Positions 33,660-42,384 of a DNA stretch of 64,000 nucleotides are shown in pieces (within the stretch, counting starts at the first letter, position 1; every line of letters starts with the position of its first letter). The stretch is from an uncultured Bacilli bacterium (GTDB taxonomy: Bacteria; Bacillota_I; Bacilli_A; RFN20; CAG-826): positions 62,001 to 126,000 of the forward strand of contig CAKUXV010000004.1 of NCBI GenBank assembly GCA_934700895.1, written 5' to 3'. The position numbers and the translations under genes were made by a program. The notes below the pieces were generated by a model. The model worked only from the letters and a program-made list of their open reading frames with translations, was not told where the DNA came from and made no database searches.

Positions 33660-34703
33660 TTATTTCAACTTCTTTTCCGTCGCTTCGAACAAGCCGTTGA
33701 TATAGGCGCATCCCAAAGCGCGGTCGAAGAGTCCGTAACCCGGCTTTCCATCTTCCCCAAAGATGTTGCGGCCATGGTCGGGACGAACGTATCCGTCGAA
33801 TCCATTACGAACCAACGCTTCGACGATGCCAGCCATATCGAGGCTGCCGTCTTTGCTCCAATGGCCCACTTCGCAGAAGGAATCGTGATCGTCCGTCCAT
33901 TTAACGTTACGTAAATGGACGAAATGAACGCGGCCCTGCTTCGTGTATTTTTCCGCCATATGAATCAAATCGTTATGGCGTCCCGCACCAAAGGAACCGG
34001 TGCAGAGGGTTAAGCCATTGTTGGTCGAAGGAACCGCGGCGAACATCTTGTCCAAGTCCTCTTCGCAGGAGACGATACGTGGCAATCCAAACACATCCCA
34101 GGGTGGATCATCCGGATGGATGGCCATCTTCACGCCGACTTCATCACAGACGGGAATGACTTTGGAAAGGAAATAAACGAGATTTTGGAAGAGGTCTCCA
34201 TGTGTCATGCTCGAATAGGCTTCGAGTAATCCCTGAAGTTCTTCTTGGCTATAGGATTCATCCCATCCCGGGAGATGGAGATGATGGGGATCCACTTTCT
34301 TGAAGTCCTCATAGGAATAAGAAAGAGAATTCGAGCCATCCGCGTTTTGGTGATGCATGTCTGTACGGAGCCAGTCGAAAACTGGCATGAAGTTGTAGCA
34401 GACCACTTTGACCCCGGCTTCAGCGACGCGACGAACGTTTTCGATGTAATTTTCGATGTAACGATCGCGGGTCGGGCGTCCGAGTTTGATATCTTCATGA
34501 ACAGGGATGGATTCGATGACTTCCATCTCTAATCCCGCGGATTCGGAAATCTTTTTGAGCTTGGCAAGATCTTCTCTTGGCCAGACTTCCCCAACGGGGA
34601 CGTCATATACCGCGGTGACCACTCCGCTCATGTTCGGGATTTCGCGGATATACTGCAATGGGATGCTGTCTTTTTCGCCGTACCAACGGAAGGTGAGTTT
34701 CAT
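33660..34703 (-). CDS. uxuA: Mannonate dehydratase UxuA
   Basis: Dehydrates D-mannonate to 2-keto-3-deoxygluconate. ATG 34703 is chosen because AAGGAGG lies 7 bases before it but only one base before the ATG six bases earlier. The 347-residue TIM barrel shows MKLTFRWYGEKDSI, CYNFMPVFDWLRTD, VKMAIHPDDPPW, LCTGSFGAGRHND, HFVHLRNVKW and YVRPDHGRNIFGE. The His and Cys residues in these motifs form the metal site. It is the last gene of the operon and joins the SDR reductase to KdgK in the other locus. Confidence 0.97.
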   Translation of the reverse strand: MKLTFRWYGEKDSIPLQYIREIPNMSGVVTAVYDVPVGEVWPREDLAKLKKISESAGLEMEVIESIPVHEDIKLGRPTRDRYIENYIENVRRVAEAGVKVVCYNFMPVFDWLRTDMHHQNADGSNSLSYSYEDFKKVDPHHLHLPGWDESYSQEELQGLLEAYSSMTHGDLFQNLVYFLSKVIPVCDEVGVKMAIHPDDPPWDVFGLPRIVSCEEDLDKMFAAVPSTNNGLTLCTGSFGAGRHNDLIHMAEKYTKQGRVHFVHLRNVKWTDDHDSFCEVGHWSKDGSLDMAGIVEALVRNGFDGYVRPDHGRNIFGEDGKPGYGLFDRALGCAYINGLFEATEKKLK

Positions 34704-34715
34704 GGGCATTCCTCC

Positions 34716-36659
34716 TTAATTTAATGAGCACGCCGCATCATAAGCGGATTTGATCGCGTTTTCAATCGTGCAAGGCTTGCCTTCAAGGCAATCGCCAATC
34801 ATAACCACGCGGGCATCCACGCCTTCGAAATCTATCTTATTCTTGAACGAAGTAAGCGCGGTGACGATGGTGTCGCCTTCGAATTTGGCTTCGCCGGTCA
34901 CTTGTCCTTCCGCGTTCAACGTGTCGACGCGTACGCCATCCTTTTCAAAGGCTTTGATTTTGGAAAGGGTATGGACGCCGACATGGTGGGCTTCAAAGGA
35001 TTTGAGGATCGTTGGAAGAATCGTCGAGCTTTCTTCCTTGGCGATTTTCTCCTGCATTTCCACGATTTCAACGGAATAGCCGCGTTCGGCAAGATATTCG
35101 GCCGTTTCGGTGCCAACAAGTCCGCCACCGCAGACAATGACCTTGCCAAAGGGAATCGAGCGATTGGCCAAGACATCCCAAGCAGAGAGAACGTTCGGCA
35201 AATCATAGCCCGGGAAATGGATGTCCGCGTTGTGGGCACCGATCGCGACGAAGACATCGTCGAAATCCTTGGCCATCTCCTTGGTGAATTCGCTGTTCAA
35301 ATGGATTTGAACGCCGAGCTCCTTCATCTGATATTCAAAATAAGAGAGGAGACGGCGCATTTCCTCTTTGCGGGGAGGGACGGAAGCGATGTTGATTTGT
35401 CCGCCAACGGAAAGACTCTTTTCAAAAACTTCAACGTGATGGCCGCGAAGGGTCAAGACGCGGGCGGCTTCGAGTCCAGCTACGCCAGCCCCCACTACGG
35501 CAACGCGATGGGGTGTCGCCGCCTTTTCGATATGACGGGTCGCCTCAAATCCGTTTTCCGCGTTCAATACGCAGGAAAGGAAGCGACGGCTCGTAATGGC
35601 ATCGGTGCAGCCTTTGTTGCACATGATGCATTCACGGATGGCACCGGGTTTGCCTTCTTGAAGTTTGTTGGCGAAGTCGGGATCCGCAAGAAGAGAACGG
35701 CCATAGGAGACCATGTCGCAGACGCCTTGTTCAAGCAAGGCTTCTCCGACCATCGGGCTCACGATGCGGCCAACGAGAGAAACGGGAATCGAAACGGCTT
35801 TCTTCACCGCTTTGCATTCTTCTAACATGAAGTTATAGGGACGGGTTCCCATTGCCGGAATCGTGTCGTTCATGTTGCCCGTGTGGTTGGCTTGAGCGAC
35901 GTGAATCATGTTCACGCCATGGGCTTCGAGCAATTTGGCGAGTTCAACCGCTTCTTCTAGCGGCAATCCGCCTTTTCCTAGCATTGAGCCATCCGGCTGC
36001 TTGGTGATGATGGGGAGCTTGTATTCGATGAGCATGTCGCCCGAAACTTCTTTGATAGCTTTTACGACCATCAAGGCGAAACGGACGCGGTTTTCAAACG
36101 ATCCGCCGAATTCGTCCGTGCGGTGATTGATAATGGGGGAGCAAAGCGAACCCACCAAACGGTCGCCGTGGATTTCCACCACATCAATTCCAGCAGCCAC
36201 CATTCTCTTCACGCAGGCTTGGAAACGGCCAAGGATGGTTTGGAGTTGCTCTTTGGTCACTTCATTGGAGAAGTGAAGCATATCGTGATGGAGTTTTTCG
36301 CGGCCTTCTTGCATCTTGCCCGCCGCGAAAAGCTTAGCAAGTCCATCCGCGTCATATTCGGGATGGAAGATTTGTAGGCCAACTTTAGCCCCGTAATGAT
36401 GGAGCGAATCCGCGAGGGCTTTGAATCCCGGGATTTGGGCGTCCATGAATAGTTTCGGAGTCGGGGAGAAGGTTGGAATGGGGACGACGTCGCCTAAAAC
36501 GATATAGGCGGTACCGCCTTTGGCCAAACGAGTATAGAACGAAAGGGATTGCTCGCCGATCGAGCCGTCCTTTTCTTCGTACCCCGTCGTTAGAGGCGGG
36601 AACATGATGCGGTTTTTAAACGTGACGTTTTTAACCGTCAAGGGTTCAAGCAATTTCAT
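34716..36659 (-). CDS. Old-yellow-enzyme family Fe-S flavoprotein (2,4-dienoyl-CoA reductase/FadH-like NADH:flavin oxidoreductase)
   Basis: A 647-residue fusion: an FMN-binding barrel (about 1-340), a [4Fe-4S] motif CIMCNKGCTDAITSRRFLSC, then FAD/NAD domains with VAVVGAGVAGLEAARVL and KVIVCGGGLVGTETAEYL. Relatives reduce enoate double bonds with NAD(P)H. ATG 36659 is chosen since GGAGG lies 8 bases before it; the upstream ATG would include the ribosome site. The usual OYE barrel tyrosine and His pair is partly visible (EIHGDRLVGSL). Its role in uronate metabolism is not obvious. It might handle unsaturated or dehydrated sugar acids, or be an unrelated passenger. Confidence 0.88.
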   Translation of the reverse strand: MKLLEPLTVKNVTFKNRIMFPPLTTGYEEKDGSIGEQSLSFYTRLAKGGTAYIVLGDVVPIPTFSPTPKLFMDAQIPGFKALADSLHHYGAKVGLQIFHPEYDADGLAKLFAAGKMQEGREKLHHDMLHFSNEVTKEQLQTILGRFQACVKRMVAAGIDVVEIHGDRLVGSLCSPIINHRTDEFGGSFENRVRFALMVVKAIKEVSGDMLIEYKLPIITKQPDGSMLGKGGLPLEEAVELAKLLEAHGVNMIHVAQANHTGNMNDTIPAMGTRPYNFMLEECKAVKKAVSIPVSLVGRIVSPMVGEALLEQGVCDMVSYGRSLLADPDFANKLQEGKPGAIRECIMCNKGCTDAITSRRFLSCVLNAENGFEATRHIEKAATPHRVAVVGAGVAGLEAARVLTLRGHHVEVFEKSLSVGGQINIASVPPRKEEMRRLLSYFEYQMKELGVQIHLNSEFTKEMAKDFDDVFVAIGAHNADIHFPGYDLPNVLSAWDVLANRSIPFGKVIVCGGGLVGTETAEYLAERGYSVEIVEMQEKIAKEESSTILPTILKSFEAHHVGVHTLSKIKAFEKDGVRVDTLNAEGQVTGEAKFEGDTIVTALTSFKNKIDFEGVDARVVMIGDCLEGKPCTIENAIKSAYDAACSLN

Positions 36660-36660
36660 T

Positions 36661-37506
36661 TTATTTTCCTCCATTTTCTAAAAAGTCATGGAATTCATGA
36701 ATGTATCGGGCTTCCACTTCGTCGTGGTATTGCCCTTTTTCAATGAGAGGGGCCACTTCTTTTTGCAGTCTCTCCCAACTTTCCGCTTCCTTCGTGGGGA
36801 TAATCGGATAGAAATGCACGTGGTTGGCTTCTGCCGCTTTTAAGTCGCCGAGGGCGTCTCCTAGCATCACCACGTTGTCTGGAGAATAGCCTAAGGCCAA
36901 TCCTTGGGCGATGATGTCTTTCTTTGATCCCTTGTCTTGGCAAGCGCAATCTAAGAAATAAGGCATAAGGCCACGGGAAGTCCATTCTTCGTAGACGGCA
37001 TCCTTGTTTGCACTCGAAACGCCCAATAAATCCGCGAAGAGGCTAAGGGTTTTTAAAGTTTCCTTCACGCCTTCAAATTCTTGGGCAGGGGGCAAAGAAG
37101 CAATCGAGGCATTGACCAAATTTGACCACTCAAGAGCCATTTTTAAGCAGGCGGGGTGGCTGGATTTGGTGATCCATCCCCCCAATGCTTCGTTACTTAA
37201 GGCCGAAGAATGATCGACGAAATCCTCAAAATCCTCTAAACCTTCCGGAGCATAACCATATCGTTCTTTCACAAAGAGCAGGATGGCCTTTAAGCCCTGG
37301 AAACGGTTGATGCCCCTCGTCAAAGAATAGAGATTCAACCGATTCCATTCGTTTAGGATCTCTTCGCGATGAGGCGGAAGAGGAAAGGCGTCGAAGAGAC
37401 ACGGACCGAAGGAGCGAAGATGCTTCACGGTCATCGTGTCCATGATCGTGCCGTCCGAATCAATGCAGATGAGGAAATCGTGGGAGCGAGTTCCAGAAAG
37501 CATCAT
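36661..37506 (-). CDS. HAD-superfamily hydrolase (phosphatase)
   Basis: A 281-residue HAD protein with motif I CIDSDGTIMDTMTVKH, a helical C1 cap, LLGVSSANKDAVYEEW for motif II and VMLGDALGDLKAAEAN for motif IV. In motif I the order is DSDGT, so both aspartates are present and phosphatase activity is possible. It starts inside the stop of the SDR gene (TGATG) and ends one base before the OYE start codon, so it is firmly in the operon. A phosphorylated sugar-acid by-product is a plausible substrate, but this is inference. Confidence 0.85.
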   Translation of the reverse strand: MMLSGTRSHDFLICIDSDGTIMDTMTVKHLRSFGPCLFDAFPLPPHREEILNEWNRLNLYSLTRGINRFQGLKAILLFVKERYGYAPEGLEDFEDFVDHSSALSNEALGGWITKSSHPACLKMALEWSNLVNASIASLPPAQEFEGVKETLKTLSLFADLLGVSSANKDAVYEEWTSRGLMPYFLDCACQDKGSKKDIIAQGLALGYSPDNVVMLGDALGDLKAAEANHVHFYPIIPTKEAESWERLQKEVAPLIEKGQYHDEVEARYIHEFHDFLENGGK

Positions 37507-38354
37507 CAGACTCCGCTATAGGACGAGAATCCGCCATCGATGGGGACGCAGATGCCCGTGATGAAGCTGGCCGCTTCCGGGCTAAGAAGGAAGAGAGTCG
37601 CACCAACAAGCTCTTCCACTTCTCCAAACCGTCCCATCGGGGTCGCATTCAAGATTTTGTGGGTACGAGCCGTGGGCGTGCCATCTTCGTTCCAAAGCAA
37701 TTTGGCGTTTTGGGTCGTGGAGAAGAATCCCGGAGCAATCGCGTTGACGCGGATGCCGATGTGAGAGAAATGAACGGCGAGCCATTGGGTGAAGTTTTTC
37801 ACCGCGGATTTGGCTCCGCTATAGGCCGGAATCTTGGTCAGTGGGGTATAGGCGTTCATGCTGGCAATATTGAGAATGGAGCAGCCTTTCCTTCCCACCA
37901 TGTCTTTGGCAAAAACTTGGGAGGGGAGGAGGGTTCCGATGAAATTCAAATTGAAGACGAATTCAACTCCTTTCTCGTCCAAATCGAAGAAGGTCTTCAT
38001 TTCTTTTTGGGCATCGTCAAGTTCGGCGAATTCGTTATCCGTGGTCGCGCGGGGATTGTTTCCACCGGCGCCGTTAACGAGAATATCGCAGGGTCCGAAG
38101 TCCGCCAAAATCTTTTGATGGGCTTCTTCTAGCGCTTCTTTGTTCAAAACGTTAGCAGCATAACCTTTTGCAATAAATCCTTCCTCCACGATTTTGGCAG
38201 CGGCTCTATCGGCGGCTTCTTGATTGAGGTCGAGAAGAGCGACTTTGGCACCGCATTGGGCAATGGCTTCCGCAAGGCTGGAGCAGATGACTCCGCCGGC
38301 GCCAGTCACGACGACGACTTTGTCTTTCAAATCGATTTCAAATGGCAATTTCAT
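37506..38354 (-). CDS. SDR-family fructuronate reductase (D-mannonate oxidoreductase, UxuB/YjmF type)
   Basis: NAD(P)H-dependent reduction of D-fructuronate to D-mannonate. ATG 38354 follows AAAAGGAGG with 7-base spacing. The 282 residues carry the Rossmann motif VVVTGAGGVICSSLAEAI, the adenine contact VNGAGGNNP, catalytic serine in NIASMNAYTP and the YxxxK pair in AYSGAKSAVKN. The Bacillus YjmF (UxuB) enzyme is of the same family and size. Its place in one operon with uxuA, and uxaC elsewhere in the window, supports this substrate over the many other SDR possibilities. Confidence 0.87.
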   Translation of the reverse strand: MKLPFEIDLKDKVVVVTGAGGVICSSLAEAIAQCGAKVALLDLNQEAADRAAAKIVEEGFIAKGYAANVLNKEALEEAHQKILADFGPCDILVNGAGGNNPRATTDNEFAELDDAQKEMKTFFDLDEKGVEFVFNLNFIGTLLPSQVFAKDMVGRKGCSILNIASMNAYTPLTKIPAYSGAKSAVKNFTQWLAVHFSHIGIRVNAIAPGFFSTTQNAKLLWNEDGTPTARTHKILNATPMGRFGEVEELVGATLFLLSPEAASFITGICVPIDGGFSSYSGV

Positions 38355-38370
38355 GTTTTTGCCTCCTTTT

Positions 38371-40134
38371 TTAGAAAGTGGTGTTGGGCGTTCCGCAGAA
38401 CGCGTCGACGGGAGAAATACCTTCAAACTTTCCCCTGCCTAATAGTTTATCGATGAGGACGTCCACCGTCACAACATTCTTGTCATAAGCATTGATGTAA
38501 TTTCTTGCCTGCGGGACATCGAAGAGGTGGAACGGGGAACAGAAGGAAATGAAGAGGACGGGCAATTCGAACACATACCAAGGCACATCCGCGGTTCCTT
38601 TGGATAATTTCCAGGAAATGCGCTGCACCGTGTTATGGGAATCGAAATGGGCTAATTGGATGACAAGATCATAATGATCGGTCAAATCATGGATTGGAGT
38701 CTTGTTGTTATAGACGTTCCCCACCAAACGGAAGGCCTCCATCGGGGGCAATTTCTTGGCTTTGTCCATCAAGGATTCGAAGATCGTAACTTCAAACCCT
38801 TCTTTTTCTAGTTTTTCTTTCACTTGCTCCGCGAGGGTTAAGCCCCGCTTCGGCATCATGAAGGCAAAGGGGTTTTCATCTTCTTGGCCCACAAGAAGAA
38901 TCCGGCGATACTTTTCCGGCGCAAGAGGGAAGAGATGGTCTTCGTCTTTAACTAACGTAATCCCCTTTTCCGCGACTTCTTTGGTATAAACGGAATCTTC
39001 TTTCAAAACCTCTTTGATTTTTCCTTCGTCAAAAGAGGGGTAATCCTTCTCCCAATCGAAGGAAGCGTATCCGAGTTTGGCTTTTAAGCCTAGAATGCGG
39101 CGAAGCGCATCATTTAAGCGGGCCTCGTCGAAGATGCCTTTTTCATAGCCTTCGGCAATAAAGGACAAATCTTCTTCATAATCGTTATAGAAGAGAATCA
39201 TGTCCATCCCGCTAGCGATCGCTAAGGGCAACAAGTCTTTTCTTTTGCCCGCGCAGGTGAATCCGACCATGTGGGTCGCATCCGTCACGGCGAGACCGTT
39301 GAAGCCAAGTTTTTCTTTTAATAAGCCGTTGATCAGTTTCGGGCAAATCGTGGCAGGACGGTAGGCAAGTTCGGGGTGATTGGCATCCTTTCCTGCGTAA
39401 GAAGGCAAGGAAATATGTCCGACCATCACCATGTCTAGTCCTTCTTGAATTAAGGAGGAATAGACCATGCCGAAGCTCTTGTCCCATTCTTCTTGGGATA
39501 AGGGGTTGGTCACGGGGGCTAAATGCTGGTCCCGTTCATCATACCCGTCTCCCGGGAAATGCTTCGCCGCGGCGAGCAAGCCCTGTGAATGGATGCCGCG
39601 AAGGAATTCAAGGGACATCGCCTTTACTTTTTCGGGGTCGTTGCCAAACGTGCGATTAGAAATCACGGGGTTATGGAAATCATGATGGATATCCACGATA
39701 GGGGCGAAAATCGTATTGACGCCAACCAGGGATGCTTCCTTGGCCGAAACTTCACCAAGCTCATAGGCTAGATGCAAGTCATTGGTCGCGGCGATTTTGG
39801 TTTCGCAGCCCACCAAAGTTCCGCCATTGAAGGCTCCGTTGCCACCGGATTCGCAATTGGCCGCCACAAAGCAAGGAATCGAAGAATATTTCTGCACGTT
39901 GCGGTTATGGTCATAGATGTCTTTGGCCGAACCGGGATTATAACGGACGCCTCCCGGCGCGTGTTTCTCCATGTTTTCTTTTAGATCCTCTTCCTTTTTG
40001 GAGGCGGTTAAATCGATGAAGAGCTGTTTGAATTTCGTCTCGAGATCCATGGAGGCAATGGTGTTCTCGACCCAGGCAATTTGATCTGGATTTAATTCGT
40101 ATGGCTTTTTGGTCAAATCTACGAATTTAGGCAT
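38371..40134 (-). CDS. Glycoside hydrolase family 3 enzyme (beta-hexosaminidase/NagZ-like), intracellular
   Basis: A 587-residue GH3 protein without signal peptide. AAKHFPGDGYDERDQHLAPV corresponds to the substrate-binding and general acid/base loop of the NagZ group (KH-F-P-G-x-G-x4-D-x-H). GLAVTDATHMVG carries the probable nucleophile aspartate. A C-terminal alpha/beta sandwich (about 390-585) contains KYRRILLVGQ. AAAGGAGGG precedes the start. Inside the operon it would cut imported oligosaccharides. Beta-glucosidase or beta-xylosidase activity cannot be excluded, but the His in the KHFPG loop favours hexosaminidase-like chemistry. Confidence 0.85.
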   Translation of the reverse strand: MPKFVDLTKKPYELNPDQIAWVENTIASMDLETKFKQLFIDLTASKKEEDLKENMEKHAPGGVRYNPGSAKDIYDHNRNVQKYSSIPCFVAANCESGGNGAFNGGTLVGCETKIAATNDLHLAYELGEVSAKEASLVGVNTIFAPIVDIHHDFHNPVISNRTFGNDPEKVKAMSLEFLRGIHSQGLLAAAKHFPGDGYDERDQHLAPVTNPLSQEEWDKSFGMVYSSLIQEGLDMVMVGHISLPSYAGKDANHPELAYRPATICPKLINGLLKEKLGFNGLAVTDATHMVGFTCAGKRKDLLPLAIASGMDMILFYNDYEEDLSFIAEGYEKGIFDEARLNDALRRILGLKAKLGYASFDWEKDYPSFDEGKIKEVLKEDSVYTKEVAEKGITLVKDEDHLFPLAPEKYRRILLVGQEDENPFAFMMPKRGLTLAEQVKEKLEKEGFEVTIFESLMDKAKKLPPMEAFRLVGNVYNNKTPIHDLTDHYDLVIQLAHFDSHNTVQRISWKLSKGTADVPWYVFELPVLFISFCSPFHLFDVPQARNYINAYDKNVVTVDVLIDKLLGRGKFEGISPVDAFCGTPNTTF

Positions 40135-40169
40135 AGACGTCCCTCCTTTCTTTTCAATATCTTGGAAAC

Positions 40170-40193
40170 GGGGGCAGGCCGAAGCCCGCCCCC
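40170..40193 (-). promoter_or_regulatory. UUCG-tetraloop hairpin between lipoprotein and GH3 genes
   Basis: On the minus strand GGGGGCGGGC and GCCTGCCCCC form a 10-base stem (one G-U) closed by TTCG, with no T run after it. Such very stable intercistronic hairpins usually protect the upstream message from 3' decay, so it may raise lipoprotein levels relative to GH3. Confidence 0.65.
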
Positions 40194-40212
40194 AAGTTCA
40201 GTGATTTGGCGA

Positions 40213-41616
40213 TTAGGCCAAGGTGATGGTGATGGCGTTAGCGCCTTCGACGATCGAGAAGCACCAATAACCAAACATTTCTTTACCACCCAACGCGTCT
40301 TTTCCGTTGTTCTTAACGGAAGAAACAGTCTTGCCTTCGGGAGCAGTGACCTTGAGGGCAAGGGTGTTGCCAACAACGAGTTTGTTCGCATCGGCCGGGA
40401 CTAAGTGTTGGAAGTCTTGGCCAGCGCAGGTCATTGCGACGACCGTGCAGCCTTGGAGGTCTTCCGGAAGAACAAGGGTGCCGACTTTGACATCCGGGTT
40501 CTTGTCAGAGCCTTGGATGTTGACGCCGACTTTGTTGACGCCTTCTTGGATTTCGAAATAGAAGAATCCGTCATCGGAGGGCTTTTCAAGAGAGGTCGTG
40601 CCGAGGGTGACGCGGACGATGGTGTTGGAACCGGCCGGGGTCACTTTGACGGCGAGGTATTGTCCAACGACAACTTCGGCGCCATTAGTAACGGCAGTTC
40701 TTTCGCCGCCAATGGTCGGGGTGGTGAAGACTTCGACGATGGCATTATCCGGGCTCGGGATCGAGACGGTGCCTTTGGTCAATTGATGATCAATGGTGGC
40801 TTTCTTTTCGATGGCTTGGCCATAGGTGGCGCTATAAGCACGGGTGCCGGCGATCGAAACCGCGGGGGCCGGGTTCATGATCGGCATGGCGAGTTGAGCG
40901 TTGATCGCTTCGGTGTAGGAAGTGACATAGCCAGAAGCGTTGGTTTGAACGGTGTAAACGCCAGCCTTCTTGCCTTCGGCGCTCGGGAAGTCGGAAACGC
41001 CGCCGTCGGTGTTATAACCAACATAGGAAGAGGTCGCATCGAATTGGACGCCTGCTCCTTCCACTTTTGCGGTGGGTTCAGCATCTAAGAATTCGCTAGC
41101 TTCGATGTTGCCAGTGGATAGACCGAATTCGCGGTGGAAATAGCTGTCCGCGCCGTCGTAAAGAGCGGTGGAGGTAGAGATGTCACCCGCGTTGTTGTGG
41201 GAAATCTTGACCAAGAATTCATCGATTTTGGCACGAGCGGCTTCTTCGGAAGCGAGCTTGGTCGGATTTTCCATGACGTTGGTGAGATAAAAATAATCAG
41301 ATTCGACCTTGTAAACCAAAGCTTCAGCCTTGCTTTCAACACCCTTATCCTTGCCGTTGCGAACAACGTGGAGGTAGAGGTTGCCAGCGGTTAAATCGTA
41401 TTCGCCGGTGGTGACGTCGTCGATATTGTGCTCAAAGCTGGAAAGGGCTTTGTTGTCGACGGTAACGTCGTATTTGGCCGTATAGGTGAATTGAACGGTG
41501 CCGGTCAATTCTTTGCTGAAGCCGTTGATGATTTCGGCTGCAGATTTTCCGCCGCCGCAGCTCGCAAGAAGAGCAGCCGAGGCGAGGACCATGATGATTT
41601 TGCTGTTGTTTTTCAT
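40213..41616 (-). CDS. Secreted lipoprotein with C-terminal Ig-like repeats, function unknown
   Basis: Signal peptide ending LLASC with lipid cysteine at residue 20, then GGG. The 467 residues have a central alpha/beta region (about 25-270). Two beta-rich repeats of about 85 residues follow at the C-terminus (around 290-375 and 380-467), each ending in a matching motif: GFFYFEIQEGVNKVGVNI and GYWCFSIVEGANAITITL. No catalytic signature was recognised. Its place between an esterase and a GH3 gene suggests polysaccharide or glycan binding at the cell surface. AAAGGAG precedes the start. Confidence 0.75.
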   Translation of the reverse strand: MKNNSKIIMVLASAALLASCGGGKSAAEIINGFSKELTGTVQFTYTAKYDVTVDNKALSSFEHNIDDVTTGEYDLTAGNLYLHVVRNGKDKGVESKAEALVYKVESDYFYLTNVMENPTKLASEEAARAKIDEFLVKISHNNAGDISTSTALYDGADSYFHREFGLSTGNIEASEFLDAEPTAKVEGAGVQFDATSSYVGYNTDGGVSDFPSAEGKKAGVYTVQTNASGYVTSYTEAINAQLAMPIMNPAPAVSIAGTRAYSATYGQAIEKKATIDHQLTKGTVSIPSPDNAIVEVFTTPTIGGERTAVTNGAEVVVGQYLAVKVTPAGSNTIVRVTLGTTSLEKPSDDGFFYFEIQEGVNKVGVNIQGSDKNPDVKVGTLVLPEDLQGCTVVAMTCAGQDFQHLVPADANKLVVGNTLALKVTAPEGKTVSSVKNNGKDALGGKEMFGYWCFSIVEGANAITITLA

Positions 41617-41636
41617 AACAATCTCCTTTTATTTGA

Positions 41637-42383
41637 TTAGGCCTTTTTGCCTAAAGAAACCCATTTTTTCATCGTATCAAAGGCAACGATGATCTCCTTT
41701 TCCCAGAACGTCCAACTGTGGTCGGCTCCTGGAACGAACCGATATTCGACGCCCACGTGATTTTCCTTTAAAAAGGTATTGAATTCACGGCTGGGGCCGA
41801 TGATGAAGTCTTTTTCTCCAATGCTCAAGAACACGTGCAGGTCCTTCTCCTTTTGCTTCAGGAAATGGCTTTGCAAGGTTCCGAATTTGCTTTCGTCGAT
41901 GAAGTCCGGCTTCGTTGCGGGCGAGAGGGCCACGCATCCATCGTATTTCTCGACGTTGGTGAGGTAATGGTACAAAGCGCCGTACCCACCCATCGAAACC
42001 CCGATCACGAATAACGGGGCTTCGGGGGAAAGGTTCTTAAAATTCCCATAGAGGTAATCCAGTAGGTCTTCTTCAAGGAAGTCATAATGGTTATCGATGG
42101 GGCCGAGGTTTAGGTACCACTTGTTCTCGCCGTTGATGAAGCAGGCGGCGAAGTGATTCTTTTCGCAAAGCGATTCGATCGTCGTGTTGTTGATCCAGGC
42201 TTTGCGATTGTCGCCGAAGCCGCATAGTCCAATGACGAGTGGGAAATGCTCCGTGCGGTGTTGGTAATATTCCTTATCGTGGTTATTGAGCGCTTCGTGC
42301 AAATTTGCAGACGGGAGAATCAAGGAGATCTCCACGCGGCGACCGAGGTGCTTGGCGTAGAAATCAATGTCCATTCTCGCCAT
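41637..42383 (-). CDS. Esterase of the alpha/beta-hydrolase fold (CE1/tributyrin-esterase-like)
   Basis: A 248-residue intracellular esterase starting MARMDIDFYAKHLGRRVEI, as in XynC-like carbohydrate esterases. LVIGLCGFGDNRKAW shapes the oxyanion hole, VIGVSMGGYGALYHY has the nucleophile serine, SIGEKDFIIGP the acid, and PGADHSWTFWEKE the histidine. The likely reaction is removal of acetyl or related acyl groups from imported sugars. AAGGAGG lies before the ATG, which is one base after the stop of the binding-protein gene. Confidence 0.86.
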   Translation of the reverse strand: MARMDIDFYAKHLGRRVEISLILPSANLHEALNNHDKEYYQHRTEHFPLVIGLCGFGDNRKAWINNTTIESLCEKNHFAACFINGENKWYLNLGPIDNHYDFLEEDLLDYLYGNFKNLSPEAPLFVIGVSMGGYGALYHYLTNVEKYDGCVALSPATKPDFIDESKFGTLQSHFLKQKEKDLHVFLSIGEKDFIIGPSREFNTFLKENHVGVEYRFVPGADHSWTFWEKEIIVAFDTMKKWVSLGKKA

Positions 42384-42384
42384 A

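Noticed and set aside
34902..35825. Plus-strand 307-codon frame opposite the old-yellow-enzyme gene
   Set aside because: Antisense to a gene with clear FMN, Fe-S and FAD motifs; the composition is Gly/Arg/Phe-rich as expected of a shadow frame.
38371..40134. Secreted GH3 enzyme
   Set aside because: The N-terminus MPKFVDLTKKPYELNPDQ is not a signal peptide.
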